This document shows positions 35,159 to 44,901 of a stretch of 64,000 nt of DNA, piece by piece; the stretch's first letter is position 1, and every line of letters starts with the position of its first letter. The notes below the pieces were generated by a model. That model was not told where the DNA came from and ran no database searches. It saw only the letters and a list, made by a program, of their open reading frames with translations. Both the position numbers and the translations under genes were made by a program. Origin of the DNA: Stieleria varia (GTDB lineage Bacteria; Planctomycetota; Planctomycetia; Pirellulales; Pirellulaceae); the NCBI RefSeq assembly GCF_038443385.1, contig NZ_CP151726.1:1922001-1986000 (forward strand), read 5' to 3'.

Positions 35159-37285
35159 CTATCGAACTAGGGCTCGACGGCGACGCATGAACATCACCAA
35201 ACCGCAACAGCTCAAGAGTGACAGCGATGAGGGTTCAGGGACTGATGAAGGAATGGTGGACCAGCCCAATCCAATCCAGTCGATCGCGTGGTCATCCCGC
35301 AAAGCGACACTAAACAACCCGTCGTTGAGCAGGGCCAGTTCATCGGCGGTGAGCGTGTAACGCAGCGTCCTGTCCACCCCATCATCGACGAGGACTTCGA
35401 GACTGCGCAGCGAGCGATTGCTGGCGTCTTCGAAGGTCAACAGATCATTCCCAAACCCATTGAGCTGGCGGACACGTATCTCCAACCACGCGTCGATGAG
35501 CTCTTCGGTCAGTTCGCCACCGAGGTCAAAAGTGAACAACCGAGTCGCGTTATTGAAAGTCTGGTCCATGTTGGCCAACGGAGCGCCGTTGAACAGAGGC
35601 AGCGAAGCGAATGCCGGATCGACCAAGATAGCGTCATCCGAGGCGTTGTAGCTGAAGTTATCTACATCTCCCAGCAGCAGGAAATTTCCGCCGACCAATT
35701 CGATAATGCCCTGCGTCTCGAGCCTGTCGGTATTCCAGAGCAAACGGCTGCTGGGCGTCGGCAGGGTGATTTCATCAAAGGAGCCGGTCAAGGTGTCCGC
35801 CCCGATCACCCAGTGTTCGCCGGCGAGCATCGGTGTCCCACCGACCAGGTTAACACGGAACTCGCCATCGAGGTTGACCGTACCCTCAACGGACAACCTG
35901 TCCATCACGTTGTCGTGCGTGTCAAAGTCGATCTGCAGCACGCCGGTGTCGCCGATATCGAAAACGAACGGGCCGGTGCTCGGGCTGGTGGGGTTCAAGC
36001 TGACTCGTTCGGTGCCAACGATCCCCTGCCAAGCGGGGCTAAATACCTGGCTATTGAGAGAAACGTTGTTCTCATAGGTTGTGTCGGTGATCGGGGTCAG
36101 TGCGGGGTCCCGGCGCCCTGCGATAACATTGGTCACCGTCGCGTTTCCCCCCGTGTTGATGGCCGCGTTTCCAAAATCCGGATCGATGAGGCCGTCCGTG
36201 ATCGTGTGGCCTGAATGGTCGTCACCCAAGACGAGAATGCCGGTGCCCTGTTGTCCCTGGATATAGACATCGCTGACGTCGATGTTCGCGTGCGGCGCCG
36301 CTTCTGAAGCGTGAATGACGATGGCGTGTGAAAAGCCCCTCAAGTAGACATCCGATATCGTGCCTTGTGCGACTCCGCCGTCGATGTTGTCAACAGGCCT
36401 GATGCTGATGCCTGATACGTTCGATGACTGTCCCGGCAGCGTTGACTTCGATGCTGACGAAACGAGATTCACGTTTTCGATGACAAAGTCGCGGTACCTG
36501 ACGTCGATCGCGGGCGCGGCCCCGGTATCGAGGAATCCAACTTCGTTGATGTTCACGTTCCGGATGACTAAATTCCGATTGCCGTCCCCGCTCGCTTCCT
36601 TGGTATCAATGCCATCCGAACCGGTCCGTTCGATGGTCAGGTTGGACAAGGTCACGTTGTTCTTGGAATGACCGTCCCGGTCTTGGATGCCAATGCCATA
36701 GCTGCCTACGTTTCTGATCGTGACTTCGTTGACGGTCAATTGTCCTTGCTGCCACCCTGTGCCCACCCGGATTCCATGGCCCACGACGTTGTAGGTCTGG
36801 GACTGCTCCCCCATGACCAGTTGGTGCCGCATGTCGACGGTCATGTTCTGAATGGATACGTCGACGGATTCAAAGACCGAGCTTGAGCTCAGATTGATCA
36901 TGTGAGCCAGCCTGGCGCCGTTCCCGTTGTTGTAGTTGGCCTCCAGGTAGGAAGTGTCCGGGACCAAGAACACGCCGTTGCGACTTTCCCCGACAAGGTG
37001 CAGTTCGGTGTTCGCACCTCGATTCAAGTTCAAACCGTTTCTCAGGGCATAGGTGCCATTGGGGAAGAACACGGTCTTGTGATCCGTGGCCATGGCAGCA
37101 GCAATAGCCGCATCAATCCGCTCATTGGCTGTGCCCGAATAGTCACCCACACTGATGTATCGCGTCGGGATCGTGGATTGAGCCGAAGCTTGTTGAGCTT
37201 GGGCAACAAAGAGGACCAGAAGTAGCAGCTTCCAACGCACGGTTGGCCCATGCTTGCGAAGATTCGTTGACACAAAAAACGACAT
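35159..37285 (-). CDS. PEP-CTERM right-handed beta-helix protein
   Basis: 708 residues from the ATG at 37285, which places a signal peptide (WKLLLLVLFVAQAQQASAQ) near the N-terminus; the frame is open for 73 more codons upstream but that part looks non-coding. The mature protein starts YISVGDYSGTANERIDAAIA, followed by FFPNGTYALRNGLNLNRG, the pectate-lyase-superfamily start of a parallel beta-helix. Repeats such as VTIRNVGSYGIGIQD and LTIERTGSDGIDT follow. It ends VPEPSSLSLLSCCGLVMFM plus an Arg-rich tail, a PEP-CTERM sorting signal. A secreted polysaccharide-binding or -cleaving role is plausible, but catalytic residues are not assignable. Confidence 0.85.
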   Translation of the reverse strand: MSFFVSTNLRKHGPTVRWKLLLLVLFVAQAQQASAQSTIPTRYISVGDYSGTANERIDAAIAAAMATDHKTVFFPNGTYALRNGLNLNRGANTELHLVGESRNGVFLVPDTSYLEANYNNGNGARLAHMINLSSSSVFESVDVSIQNMTVDMRHQLVMGEQSQTYNVVGHGIRVGTGWQQGQLTVNEVTIRNVGSYGIGIQDRDGHSKNNVTLSNLTIERTGSDGIDTKEASGDGNRNLVIRNVNINEVGFLDTGAAPAIDVRYRDFVIENVNLVSSASKSTLPGQSSNVSGISIRPVDNIDGGVAQGTISDVYLRGFSHAIVIHASEAAPHANIDVSDVYIQGQQGTGILVLGDDHSGHTITDGLIDPDFGNAAINTGGNATVTNVIAGRRDPALTPITDTTYENNVSLNSQVFSPAWQGIVGTERVSLNPTSPSTGPFVFDIGDTGVLQIDFDTHDNVMDRLSVEGTVNLDGEFRVNLVGGTPMLAGEHWVIGADTLTGSFDEITLPTPSSRLLWNTDRLETQGIIELVGGNFLLLGDVDNFSYNASDDAILVDPAFASLPLFNGAPLANMDQTFNNATRLFTFDLGGELTEELIDAWLEIRVRQLNGFGNDLLTFEDASNRSLRSLEVLVDDGVDRTLRYTLTADELALLNDGLFSVALRDDHAIDWIGLGWSTIPSSVPEPSSLSLLSCCGLVMFMRRRRALVR

Positions 37286-37524
37286 TGCTCTAAAGAACAG
37301 CGAAAGGAGTTGTGTATGGCAGGCGTGGTCAATAGCAGTCAGCGACTGACAGACGACCAACGGCTCGTGTTTTAATTCTAATTCCACTTGCCCCCGCCGT
37401 GTGCATCCGGGCGAGAAGAAAAGGTGGCGAAGAAAAGCACTTTCACGCTCGGACATGTCAGTGCGTTGAACCCGTGGCCAGACGGCAGGCGAATCAGGAC
37501 GCATGACACCACCCGTCGCTTGGC

Positions 37525-37836
37525 CTAACGAACGTACTCGCCAGAAGTGTAACCCACCACGCGTCCTTGCGAATCAATTATGATATCAATTTCCTGCCCA
37601 TCGATCTTGATGTTGTTGACGATCTGGTTGTTGTCCCTAACCAATTGGCTCGTAATGATCATTGAGAAACCGCACCGTCACCTGATTGGCCTTAATCCCA
37701 CTGCTTGTTTCATGACGCAACGCTTGTTGGGTTTGTTGTAAGTCGTACGTGGCGACAATCTGATCGTCGATCAGCAACGCAATCTGGTTTCACCCCATGC
37801 ATGAACGACGATGTCCAAGGTGTGATGAAAACGTCT
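37525..37836 (-). pseudogene. Remnant of a CBM60-like carbohydrate-binding domain
   Basis: Three minus-strand pieces in different frames line up as one domain: HTLDIVVHAWGETR, then ALLIDDQIVATYDLQQTQQA to VTVRFLNDHYEP, then RDNNQIVNNIKIDGQEIDI ending GYTSGEYVR and a stop at 37525. The FLND, RDNN and ID segments resemble calcium-dependent xylan-binding CBM60-type modules, but the assignment is from memory of the pattern. At least two frameshifts break it, and its 5' side is cut off by the repeat block at 37837. Confidence 0.5.
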
Positions 37837-38409
37837 GATTGGTTCCATGCTGACGCGGCTTCTTGAGTCGTTGATTCCGCCGGGGCAAGCCCGGGACGGA
37901 GATCCCAGAATGAAGGGGTATCTGATGGCGATTGATTGCAACCGTTCGGTAGCTGCCAGTTGTTGCACCGCCGGGGCAAGCCCGGACGGAAGCGTTTGGG
38001 CGCTGGGTTGGATTGGTTGCCGCGTTCGGTAGCTGCCAGTTGTTGCACCGCCGGGACGAGCCCGGACGGAAGCGTTTGGGCGCTGGGTTGGATTGGTTGC
38101 AGCGTTCGGTAGCTGCCAGTTGTTGCACCGCCGGGGCAAGCCCGGGCGGAAGCGTTTGGGCGTTGGGTTGGATTGGTTGCAGCGTTCGGTAGCCGCCAGT
38201 TGTTGCACCGCCGGGACGAGCCCGGACGGAAGCGTTTGGGCGTTGGGTTGGATTGGTTGCATTTCTTGCATCCCTGAATCCTTCCGTCGGGCTTGCCCCG
38301 GCGGGGGAAACAAGTGGCAGCTACACCTCGCTGCTGCGCGTCAATCTTCTTTTCCCGTCTCCTCCGGCCTCCGCTTCGGGCTTGTCCCGGCGGAGCCAGC
38401 GACTCCTTG
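37837..38409. repeat. REP-type repeat block, left copy (four 80-bp units)
   Basis: Starts gattggttccatgctgacgc and contains four units beginning at 37943, 38023, 38103 and 38183, exactly 80 bp apart. Each unit has a gc-rich hairpin of the type ccgccggggcaagcccgg. It ends with ccggcggagccagcgactcc. The right copy at 39181 has the same start and end. Confidence 0.9.
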
Positions 38410-39192
38410 GTCGTGCATCCGCACCGCGCCGCGATCATAGCCGCCGAATGTTCCTACATAGTAGCTCGACATCAAGATCGGTTTCATGTCATACACATAG
38501 GCAACGTTATTCATCAGCGAGAGCGCGACCGACTGCGGGGACTCCGTCACGCCAGCACTAAGTAACACATGGAGGTGGTTGCTCAATAAGCCAATTCGTG
38601 ACAATGTCCAATCTTTCTTCATGCTCGCCCGGACGATGATGTTTCTCACTCGCAGCAACTGTGTCGCTCGCACGTCATGCCAACCATCGGAATTCTTCAT
38701 CACGATTTGCAGCGAATTCAAATACTGACCATACGTGCCAATGCGAGGCTTGGAGAGATCGATCGATGCGTCATGAAATTGAGTGGATTCCAAGCGTGAT
38801 TGAACGGCATCATCGGCCATCGGATGGCGTGCCGTTTGCTTGGCGACGTATTGATCAAGCACACTTGAGTTTGCTTCGCCGATACTTTGAATGTGGTAGT
38901 TCCTTCGAAATGCCTTCGGAATCTGGTCGCGAATCAAGTGCTGCAAACGACCTTTGATACTTCGCACGATTTCTGAAGGTGTCGATGCTGGTCGTGTGCT
39001 GACAAAGAACTGGAGCGTGTTCTCAGATCGCACATTACTTGAGAGAATTCGCACCCCATCCGATTCTGTTGCCGCTTGCAAGTCCTTCAGCCAAAGGGAT
39101 TGTTCGGGAAACCTGCATTTCCCGAACAACGCAAGCGACCAATTGAGTTGGTAAGCTGTCGTCGTGTTCTCAGCGGTATAGATTGGTTCCAT
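38341..39192 (-). CDS. IS200-type transposase with two Y1-like domains
   Basis: 283 residues from the ATG at 39192 (MEPIYTAEN); the longer open frame upstream is repeat sequence. The N-terminal half (15-130) reads like a Y1 transposase: IVRSIKGRLQHLIRDQIP, IQSIGEANSSVLDQYVAKQ with Tyr115, but the usual HUH position has NTLQF. The C-terminal half (150-255) has LLSNHLHVLLSAG with His206-Leu-His208 but no clear YxxxQ helix. It therefore looks like a fused dimer with one active site. The gene starts in the right repeat block and ends in the left one. Function is expected to be single-strand DNA transposition of REP-like sequences. Confidence 0.75.
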   Translation of the reverse strand: MEPIYTAENTTTAYQLNWSLALFGKCRFPEQSLWLKDLQAATESDGVRILSSNVRSENTLQFFVSTRPASTPSEIVRSIKGRLQHLIRDQIPKAFRRNYHIQSIGEANSSVLDQYVAKQTARHPMADDAVQSRLESTQFHDASIDLSKPRIGTYGQYLNSLQIVMKNSDGWHDVRATQLLRVRNIIVRASMKKDWTLSRIGLLSNHLHVLLSAGVTESPQSVALSLMNNVAYVYDMKPILMSSYYVGTFGGYDRGAVRMHDQGVAGSAGTSPKRRPEETGKED

Positions 39193-39673
39193 GCTGACGC
39201 GGCTTCTTGAGTCGTTGATTCCGCCGGGGCAAGCCCGGGACGGAGATCCCAGAATGAAGAAGTGTTTGATGGCGATTGATTGTAACCGTTGGTAGCCTCC
39301 AGTTGTTGCACCGCCGGGACAAGCCCGGACGGAAGCGTTTGGGCGTTGGGTTGGATTGATTGCCGTGTTCGGTAGCCGCCAGTTGTTGCACCGCCGGGGC
39401 AAGCCCGGGCGGAAGCGTTTGGGCGTTGGGTTGGATTGGTTGCAGCGTTCGGTAGCCGCCAGTTGTTGCACCGCCGGGACGAGCCCGGGCGGAAGCGTTT
39501 GGGCGTTGGGTTGGATTGATTGCATTTCTTGCATCCCTGAATCCTTCCGTCGGGCTTGTCCCGGCGGGGGAAACAAGTGGCAGCTACACCTCGCTGCTGT
39601 GCGTCAATCTTCTTTTTCCGTCTCCTCCGGCCTCCGCTTCGGGCTTGTCCCGGCGGAGCCAGCGACTCCTTGC
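39181..39673. repeat. REP-type repeat block, right copy (three ~80-bp units)
   Basis: Direct copy of the block at 37837, with units beginning at about 39287, 39366 and 39446 (one unit is 79 bp). It supplies the start codon region of the transposase gene. Confidence 0.9.
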
Positions 39674-39972
39674 TGAGGAAGCGAACGGCATTCTTCGCAA
39701 ACGCCAGGACGGCCGACATCGCCTTGACTTCGATCGATGCGGCGTTGCCATCGCAAATCCCCTAGAGCTCCAATCCGTTGATTCCAGATTCGGACGGCTC
39801 CGCCCTAAGCACACTCATCAAGCTGCTGTCGCTGACTCGGTCGATCAATGCGTGGTTGGCTCGGGGTGCGTAATTGGAACGCCTCCGTTCAAGCCCAGTG
39901 ATCGCAGAAGGAGGTGTTCGACAAATTCTTGTGTCCGAACGAGAATGATGTGTCCCATCGCCCAACTGATCG
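39674..39972. other. Intergenic region, nothing recognised
   Basis: Only short overlapping frames without recognisable motifs. Confidence 0.5.
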
Positions 39973-42654
39973 CTATTGATCGTCCATTACAGACACAATC
40001 AATGCATGATTCCTTCGCACGGTAACCGTTTTCGGATGCTGATCCCCGAGACTTTGTTGAAAAATCTCCACCGCCCGGCGCATCAACGGTTCGGCCTCCG
40101 CTAGACGGTTGGTGTCCTGAAGCAACGTCGCCAAGTTATTGAGGTCTCTGGCGACATCCGGGTGTCGGGCTCCGTAGGACTGCTGGTCGATGGCCAGCGC
40201 CCGGCGCATCAACGGTTCGGCCTCCGCCAGACGGTTGGTGGCCTGAAGCAACGCCGCCAGGTTGTTGAGGTCGGTGGCGACTCTGGGGTGTTCGGCTCCA
40301 AAGGACTGTTCGTCGATGGCAAGCGCCCGGCGATACAGCTGCTCGGCCTCTGCCGGACGATTCGCGGCCTGAAGCAATGCCGCTAGGTTGTTGAGGTCTC
40401 GGGCGACATCCGGGTGTTCGGCTCCATAGGTCTGCTCGTCGATGGCCAGCGCCCGGCGATACAGCTGCTCGGCCTCCGCCGGACGGTTCGTCTCCTGAAG
40501 CAGCGCCGCCAAGTTGTTGAGGCGAATGGCGACATTGGAGTGTTCGGCTCCGAGGGACTGTTCGTCGATAGCCAGCGCGCGGCGCATCAGCGGCTCGGCC
40601 TCCGCCGGACGGTTCGTCTCCTGAAGCAGCGCCGCCAAGTTGTTGAGGTCGATGGCGACATCCGGGTGTTCGGCCCCGTAGGACTGCTCGTCGATGGCCA
40701 GCGCCCGGCGCATTAGCGGCTCGGCCTCCGCCAAACGGTTCGTCGCCTGGAACAGTGCCGCTAGGTTGTTGAGGGCTGCTGCGACGCTGGGATGATCCTC
40801 GCCATAGGTTTGTTCGAAGATGTTCACCACTCGAGCTGTCAGCGGTTCCGCCTCCTGGTGCGCAGCGCGAGTCTTCAGGTACCCTGCCAGACAACTCATC
40901 AGTCGCGGAGTCAGAGCTAACCTGACGCTGGGCGTGGAACCGGCGGCTAACGCCTTGCCGCTCATTTGGTCGGCGAACTGCACGACCGCAGCAATGTGAC
41001 TCTGGCCGGGTATATAGATGGTGGGCCAGGATCGGACGTCGTAACAGGTGGGCTCTGCAGGGACGAAATCGTTCACCATTCGTAAAGCTCGCTGTAGCCA
41101 AGCGACACGATCGGGCTCGGGTAAACGGTAGCGTGTGATTTCTTCCACCAAACGATGGACTTCGACCGAATGGTATTGATCGTCGGTCCATTTCAAGAGC
41201 GAGTACTCCGCCAAGTCAGCGATTCCGGTTTCGACGTCGATCGGCTGTTCGTTATCGGTCGATGACACCTTTTCAATCATCGTTAACGGAATCGGATCGG
41301 GGGCCAGCCAGCAAAGAACATTCAACAGGCCACGACCGTCGTCGGTAAGTCGATCGAAACTGGTTTGCCAAGTGGTGGCGACACTAGCCGGGTATTTCAT
41401 CGTCCGCTGATCATGCCACTGCAGAACCTTGGCTTCCAGCTGTTTCCAGCGGTCGAGATAGGTCCGGAAACCGGTGTGATGTTTGACGATAAACGCCCCA
41501 GCTTGTTCCAGGGCCAGCGGCAACCGTCCCAGTAAGTTGGCCAGGGTGAGTGCATCCGCTTCATCGGCAGGTGTTGATTTGCGTTTGCCAGCGGTGCGTT
41601 CCAGCAGAAAATCTTGCGCCGCCGGTTCGCTGATCACATCCAGCGACAGTTCCTGCACAGCGTCCCCCCACTGCGATAGACGCGAGGTCACTACGACGTG
41701 ACCGGAATCGAGTTTCTGCAACAGCGATTCGACTTCCACTGCGACGTCTGGCGTGTCGACATTGTCGACAATCAAAAACCAACCGGAATGCTCACGTAGC
41801 CAACGAAGTGCGGCGGCCACTTGAACTTCCTGCTCAATCGCGTCTTTCTCGGGCAAGTTTAAGACCAACGCACCACACAAATTGGCCAAGTTGCGTTGCA
41901 GGTTGGCCGGGCTGTCAGCGGTGATGAACAACAGCGCTGTGTATTCGTGTGAGTAACGTTTCGCGTATTCGAGTGCGACGCGCGTCTTACCGATTCCGCC
42001 CAGACCGTGGATGGCTTGCTTTGCTGTGACTGCGGCGATATGGGTTGGTTTGTCGACCAGGACACTGCGAAGCTGTTTTATGAATTCGTCGCGGCCTTTG
42101 AAGAGAGATCCGACGATCGGCAGGTTTTGTGGTTTCGCAAGCGTTGACTTGATCTCGATTTTGTCGAGCAATTTTCGTAACTCGTCGTGGTTGCTGAACT
42201 CGTAGTACAACTCGTTGCCGGTGGTGCGAGAGGTCGCGGACCAGGCTTCATTGCCTTCCATCAAACGTTGGCGATGAAGACGCTGTAACTCTGCCTGTTC
42301 ATCGGTTTGGCTAAAGTGGTTGTCTGGTACGTAGTCCTGACGAGCTATGAAGCGGAACACTTGACGCCGAAGTTCTCTCCCCAGTTCGTATTCCAACTGC
42401 GTATAGGATCGACGCAATTCGCCGTCGGGTCGATTCGTGGGTTCAAATCCGTAGAACAGCCCGACCAGATGGATCACAGCATCGCAAGGGGCCAACTTGT
42501 CACGTAACATCTGCACCACTGTGTTGTAGTCGGATTGCACAGGGAAATCGTCCTGTACGACAGGTTCGTGACCGTGTTCGTTTGCCCACTGGGCAACCAC
42601 CTCGCGGAAGCTTTTCAGGTCGCGGGTGGTCCCGCTGATGAAGATTCTTGGCAT
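39973..42654 (-). CDS. DUF4062/NB-ARC/TPR protein (STAND-type NTPase)
   Basis: 893 residues. The N-terminal RIFISGTTRDLKSFREVV with HGHEPVVQDDF and LVGLFYG is a DUF4062 domain, a TIR-like or effector-type module. An NB-ARC ATPase follows: Walker A GLGGIGKT (217-224), Walker B WFLIVDNVD near 295, a GRLPLALEQAGAFI GxP-like region. The C-terminal third has seven 42-residue TPRs of kinesin-light-chain type (LNNLAALLQ, AEAEPLMRRALAIDEQ). This tripartite sensor-switch-effector design is that of bacterial NLR-like proteins, several of which act in antiphage defence. No phage trigger can be read from the sequence. Confidence 0.88.
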   Translation of the reverse strand: MPRIFISGTTRDLKSFREVVAQWANEHGHEPVVQDDFPVQSDYNTVVQMLRDKLAPCDAVIHLVGLFYGFEPTNRPDGELRRSYTQLEYELGRELRRQVFRFIARQDYVPDNHFSQTDEQAELQRLHRQRLMEGNEAWSATSRTTGNELYYEFSNHDELRKLLDKIEIKSTLAKPQNLPIVGSLFKGRDEFIKQLRSVLVDKPTHIAAVTAKQAIHGLGGIGKTRVALEYAKRYSHEYTALLFITADSPANLQRNLANLCGALVLNLPEKDAIEQEVQVAAALRWLREHSGWFLIVDNVDTPDVAVEVESLLQKLDSGHVVVTSRLSQWGDAVQELSLDVISEPAAQDFLLERTAGKRKSTPADEADALTLANLLGRLPLALEQAGAFIVKHHTGFRTYLDRWKQLEAKVLQWHDQRTMKYPASVATTWQTSFDRLTDDGRGLLNVLCWLAPDPIPLTMIEKVSSTDNEQPIDVETGIADLAEYSLLKWTDDQYHSVEVHRLVEEITRYRLPEPDRVAWLQRALRMVNDFVPAEPTCYDVRSWPTIYIPGQSHIAAVVQFADQMSGKALAAGSTPSVRLALTPRLMSCLAGYLKTRAAHQEAEPLTARVVNIFEQTYGEDHPSVAAALNNLAALFQATNRLAEAEPLMRRALAIDEQSYGAEHPDVAIDLNNLAALLQETNRPAEAEPLMRRALAIDEQSLGAEHSNVAIRLNNLAALLQETNRPAEAEQLYRRALAIDEQTYGAEHPDVARDLNNLAALLQAANRPAEAEQLYRRALAIDEQSFGAEHPRVATDLNNLAALLQATNRLAEAEPLMRRALAIDQQSYGARHPDVARDLNNLATLLQDTNRLAEAEPLMRRAVEIFQQSLGDQHPKTVTVRRNHALIVSVMDDQ
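40060..40860 (-). repeat. 126-bp repeats encoding the TPR array
   Basis: About six or seven units of 126 bp (42 codons) with high identity, for example ttcggcctccgcc and caagttgttgag recurring in each. The near-identity suggests recent unit duplication or gene conversion in the sensor domain. Confidence 0.88.
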
Positions 42655-43597
42655 CGATATCTCTATTTTATTTCATCTTGGTGGGGCCAAGTAAGGAGTG
42701 AGCGGGATGTTGATTGAGTGCGTTGCGCTGTTTTCTTGAACCGACGACGCTAGACGCGGATTATTCATGATCCGCAGCGCGATAGCGGTTCCCAAGTATA
42801 GACGTGAGAACCGGACGCTATCGCGTGGCGGCTGATATACGCAGGCTGTTTTCGCACCGATCTGCGCAAGCCGGAAGGTCAATGGACGCCCGACATCAAT
42901 GAACACGCCCAGCGGCTATTGGATCTGTTGCGGCAAGCTGCCCCACGATCCAAGGGTGCAAGATGAGTTCGGATAGTGAGTTCGGTTGTTGTATGTCGTT
43001 GACGCAGTAGAGTTCGGTTGTTGGGCTCATGTCAGGCCACCTCAATCTGCGCACATTTCCGGCGTGTATTGCCCCCTCACCCGGACGAAGGCTTAACGCC
43101 TCGTCCGACCTCTCCCCCAACAAGTTGAGGGAGAGGTTGCAAAGTCGATTTGGGATCGATTTCGATCGGACAACTGTTATTCGTTCGGCTCTGATTGTCT
43201 TTCGACTTTCCAACTCGAAAACGAACACCACCATACGCCCAATTAGAAACAAGACGCAGTGAGCCGCAATGCGTACCGTCACCTCGCCCAAGGAATTTGG
43301 GCGTGATCGACCAGGAAGCTTCCGGCGCATGTGAGGGATCAGGGCCTGACTTCGCAAGTCATCCTTTGGGATTGGCAAAAACGTTTGGCGGGGCACGCTA
43401 TCGACTTGGAAAGTCGAGCGACGATCGAGCACTTTATCTTCACTCCAGCACCTCTCCTCCGACTTGACGGAAGAGAGGGGACCGAAACTCCTGATGAGTT
43501 TCGCTACACTGTGGGCGTCGGAAGCGGTTGCTCGCATGAGGAAACTTGTTTGCCCCTCACTGCTGCAGACCGCAGACATCCAAAATGAATTACTGAC
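42655..43597. other. Intergenic region with hairpin repeats
   Basis: No convincing gene. From about 42838 to 42966 the plus strand reads FRTDLRKPEGQWTPDINEHA and on to a TGA, a possible 3' remnant of a lost gene. Two adjacent hairpins occur at 43082-43107 (cggacga...tcgtccg) and 43109-43136 (ctctccc...gggagag). Further palindromic pieces near 43195 and 43410 contain gactt...aagtc. They look like interspersed repeats. The long minus-strand frame here is antisense to the next gene. Confidence 0.55.
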
Positions 43598-44863
43598 ATG
43601 AATGAATTGCTTGGCCGGTTTCTCTTCTTTCGCTGCGTTTCCTCGACTCAGCGACTCCCCAGAGCGAATGAAAAGCATGTTCTGCTTCAAGTTTCCCTCG
43701 GTCTGATTCCGTTTTTCCTGTTGATCGGCGGTGCGTCTCTGGCTGCCCAGTCGCCGGTGATTTTTTCGTTGTGGGACGAGTCGAATATGCTCGGCGTCGC
43801 GGAGGACTTGCCCGAACTCGCAGGCGTCGAATTTCATGTCATCAAGAAATGGGACAAGCCGAACGATGGCTACACGTTTCTTCATGGCGTCGGATTGGCT
43901 TGGCACCGTGGGAAACTCTACGCTTCGTTTGGTCACAACAAAGGAGCGGAGAACACGGTCACCGAGGAAGCCCAGTATCGAGTGAGCGATGACGGCGGAA
44001 AGACTTGGGGGCCGCTCCAAGTGATCGACGCGGGCGAGGAAGAAAATCTTGCCGTCAGCCACGGTGTTTTCCTTTCCCATGACGGAAAACTGTGGGCGTT
44101 TCAGGGTGCCTACAGCGGCTTCATGAAAAACATCCACACGCGTGCCTACTCGCTCAATGAAGAAACCGGACAATGGACCAAACATGGCGTCGTGATCGAA
44201 AACGGTTTTTGGCCGATGAACCAACCGGTCCAGATGGATGACGGGAACTGGATCATGGCTGGCGGTGCGTTGGGGGCTTATTCCAGCGACAAGGTTTTTC
44301 CGGCTGCCATTGCGATCAGTCACGGTGATGACTTGACGCAATGGGATTTCATCCGCATCCAAACGGCTGACGGTATCGATCGGATGTGGGGCGAATCATC
44401 GCTGATCGTCGACGGCCCGAACATCATCAACATCGCCCGATACGGTGGCGCTGCTGTCGCGTTGGTCGCGAAGAGCGGCGACTACGGTCGCACTTGGACG
44501 GCCAGTGAAATCAGTGATCTGCCGATGGCAACTTCCAAGCCGGCCGCCGGGATGCTCAGCAGCGGCCAACGATACCTCGTCTGCACCACCGCACGTGACA
44601 ACGGTGGCAAACGTTCGCCCCTGACCATCGCGGTAACCCGTCCCGGCGAGACGCAATTCAGCCAAGTCTTTGTCATTCGCCGCAGAAAGCACGACGGTCC
44701 AGGTGAATCCGCCGAGAGTCTTTCCCTGTCGTATCCATGTGGCATCGAACACGAGGGGAAACTCTATGTCGGGTATTCAAACAACGGCGGACGTAAAGGA
44801 AACCTCAACAGTGCCGAGCTGGCGGTCATTCCCATCGCATCGTTGGCAATCGAAAGGCCGTGA
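43598..44863 (+). CDS. Exported sialidase-like (BNR/Asp-box) protein
   Basis: 421 residues. A hydrophobic segment (GLIPFFLLIGGASLAAQ) near 34-50 is the export signal; the true start could be later than the ATG at 43598. Two Asp boxes are visible, SDDGGKTWGP and SGDYGRTW, the S/T-x-D-x-G-x-T-W pattern of six-bladed sialidase-like propellers. GYSNNGGRKGNLNSAELAVI closes the last blade. It may act on sialic or other acidic glycans, but similar proteins in planctomycetes are often of unknown specificity. Confidence 0.82.
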   Translation: MNELLGRFLFFRCVSSTQRLPRANEKHVLLQVSLGLIPFFLLIGGASLAAQSPVIFSLWDESNMLGVAEDLPELAGVEFHVIKKWDKPNDGYTFLHGVGLAWHRGKLYASFGHNKGAENTVTEEAQYRVSDDGGKTWGPLQVIDAGEEENLAVSHGVFLSHDGKLWAFQGAYSGFMKNIHTRAYSLNEETGQWTKHGVVIENGFWPMNQPVQMDDGNWIMAGGALGAYSSDKVFPAAIAISHGDDLTQWDFIRIQTADGIDRMWGESSLIVDGPNIINIARYGGAAVALVAKSGDYGRTWTASEISDLPMATSKPAAGMLSSGQRYLVCTTARDNGGKRSPLTIAVTRPGETQFSQVFVIRRRKHDGPGESAESLSLSYPCGIEHEGKLYVGYSNNGGRKGNLNSAELAVIPIASLAIERP

Positions 44864-44901
44864 TGAGAAGTTCGAAAGGCGGGATGATTCAAGGAGTTTT
44901 T

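Noticed and set aside
37943-38262. CRISPR array
   Set aside because: The 80-bp units are tandem and nearly identical throughout, with no unique spacers.
37710-38438. Minus-strand open frames across the 80-bp repeats
   Set aside because: The predicted proteins are repeat translations (PNAQTLPSGLVPAVQQLAAT type) in several overlapping frames, caused by a repeat period that leaves frames open; not a gene.
42896-44362. Long minus-strand open frame (488 codons)
   Set aside because: It is antisense to the sialidase-like gene, has no recognisable motif, and the plus-strand frame has Asp boxes and an export signal.
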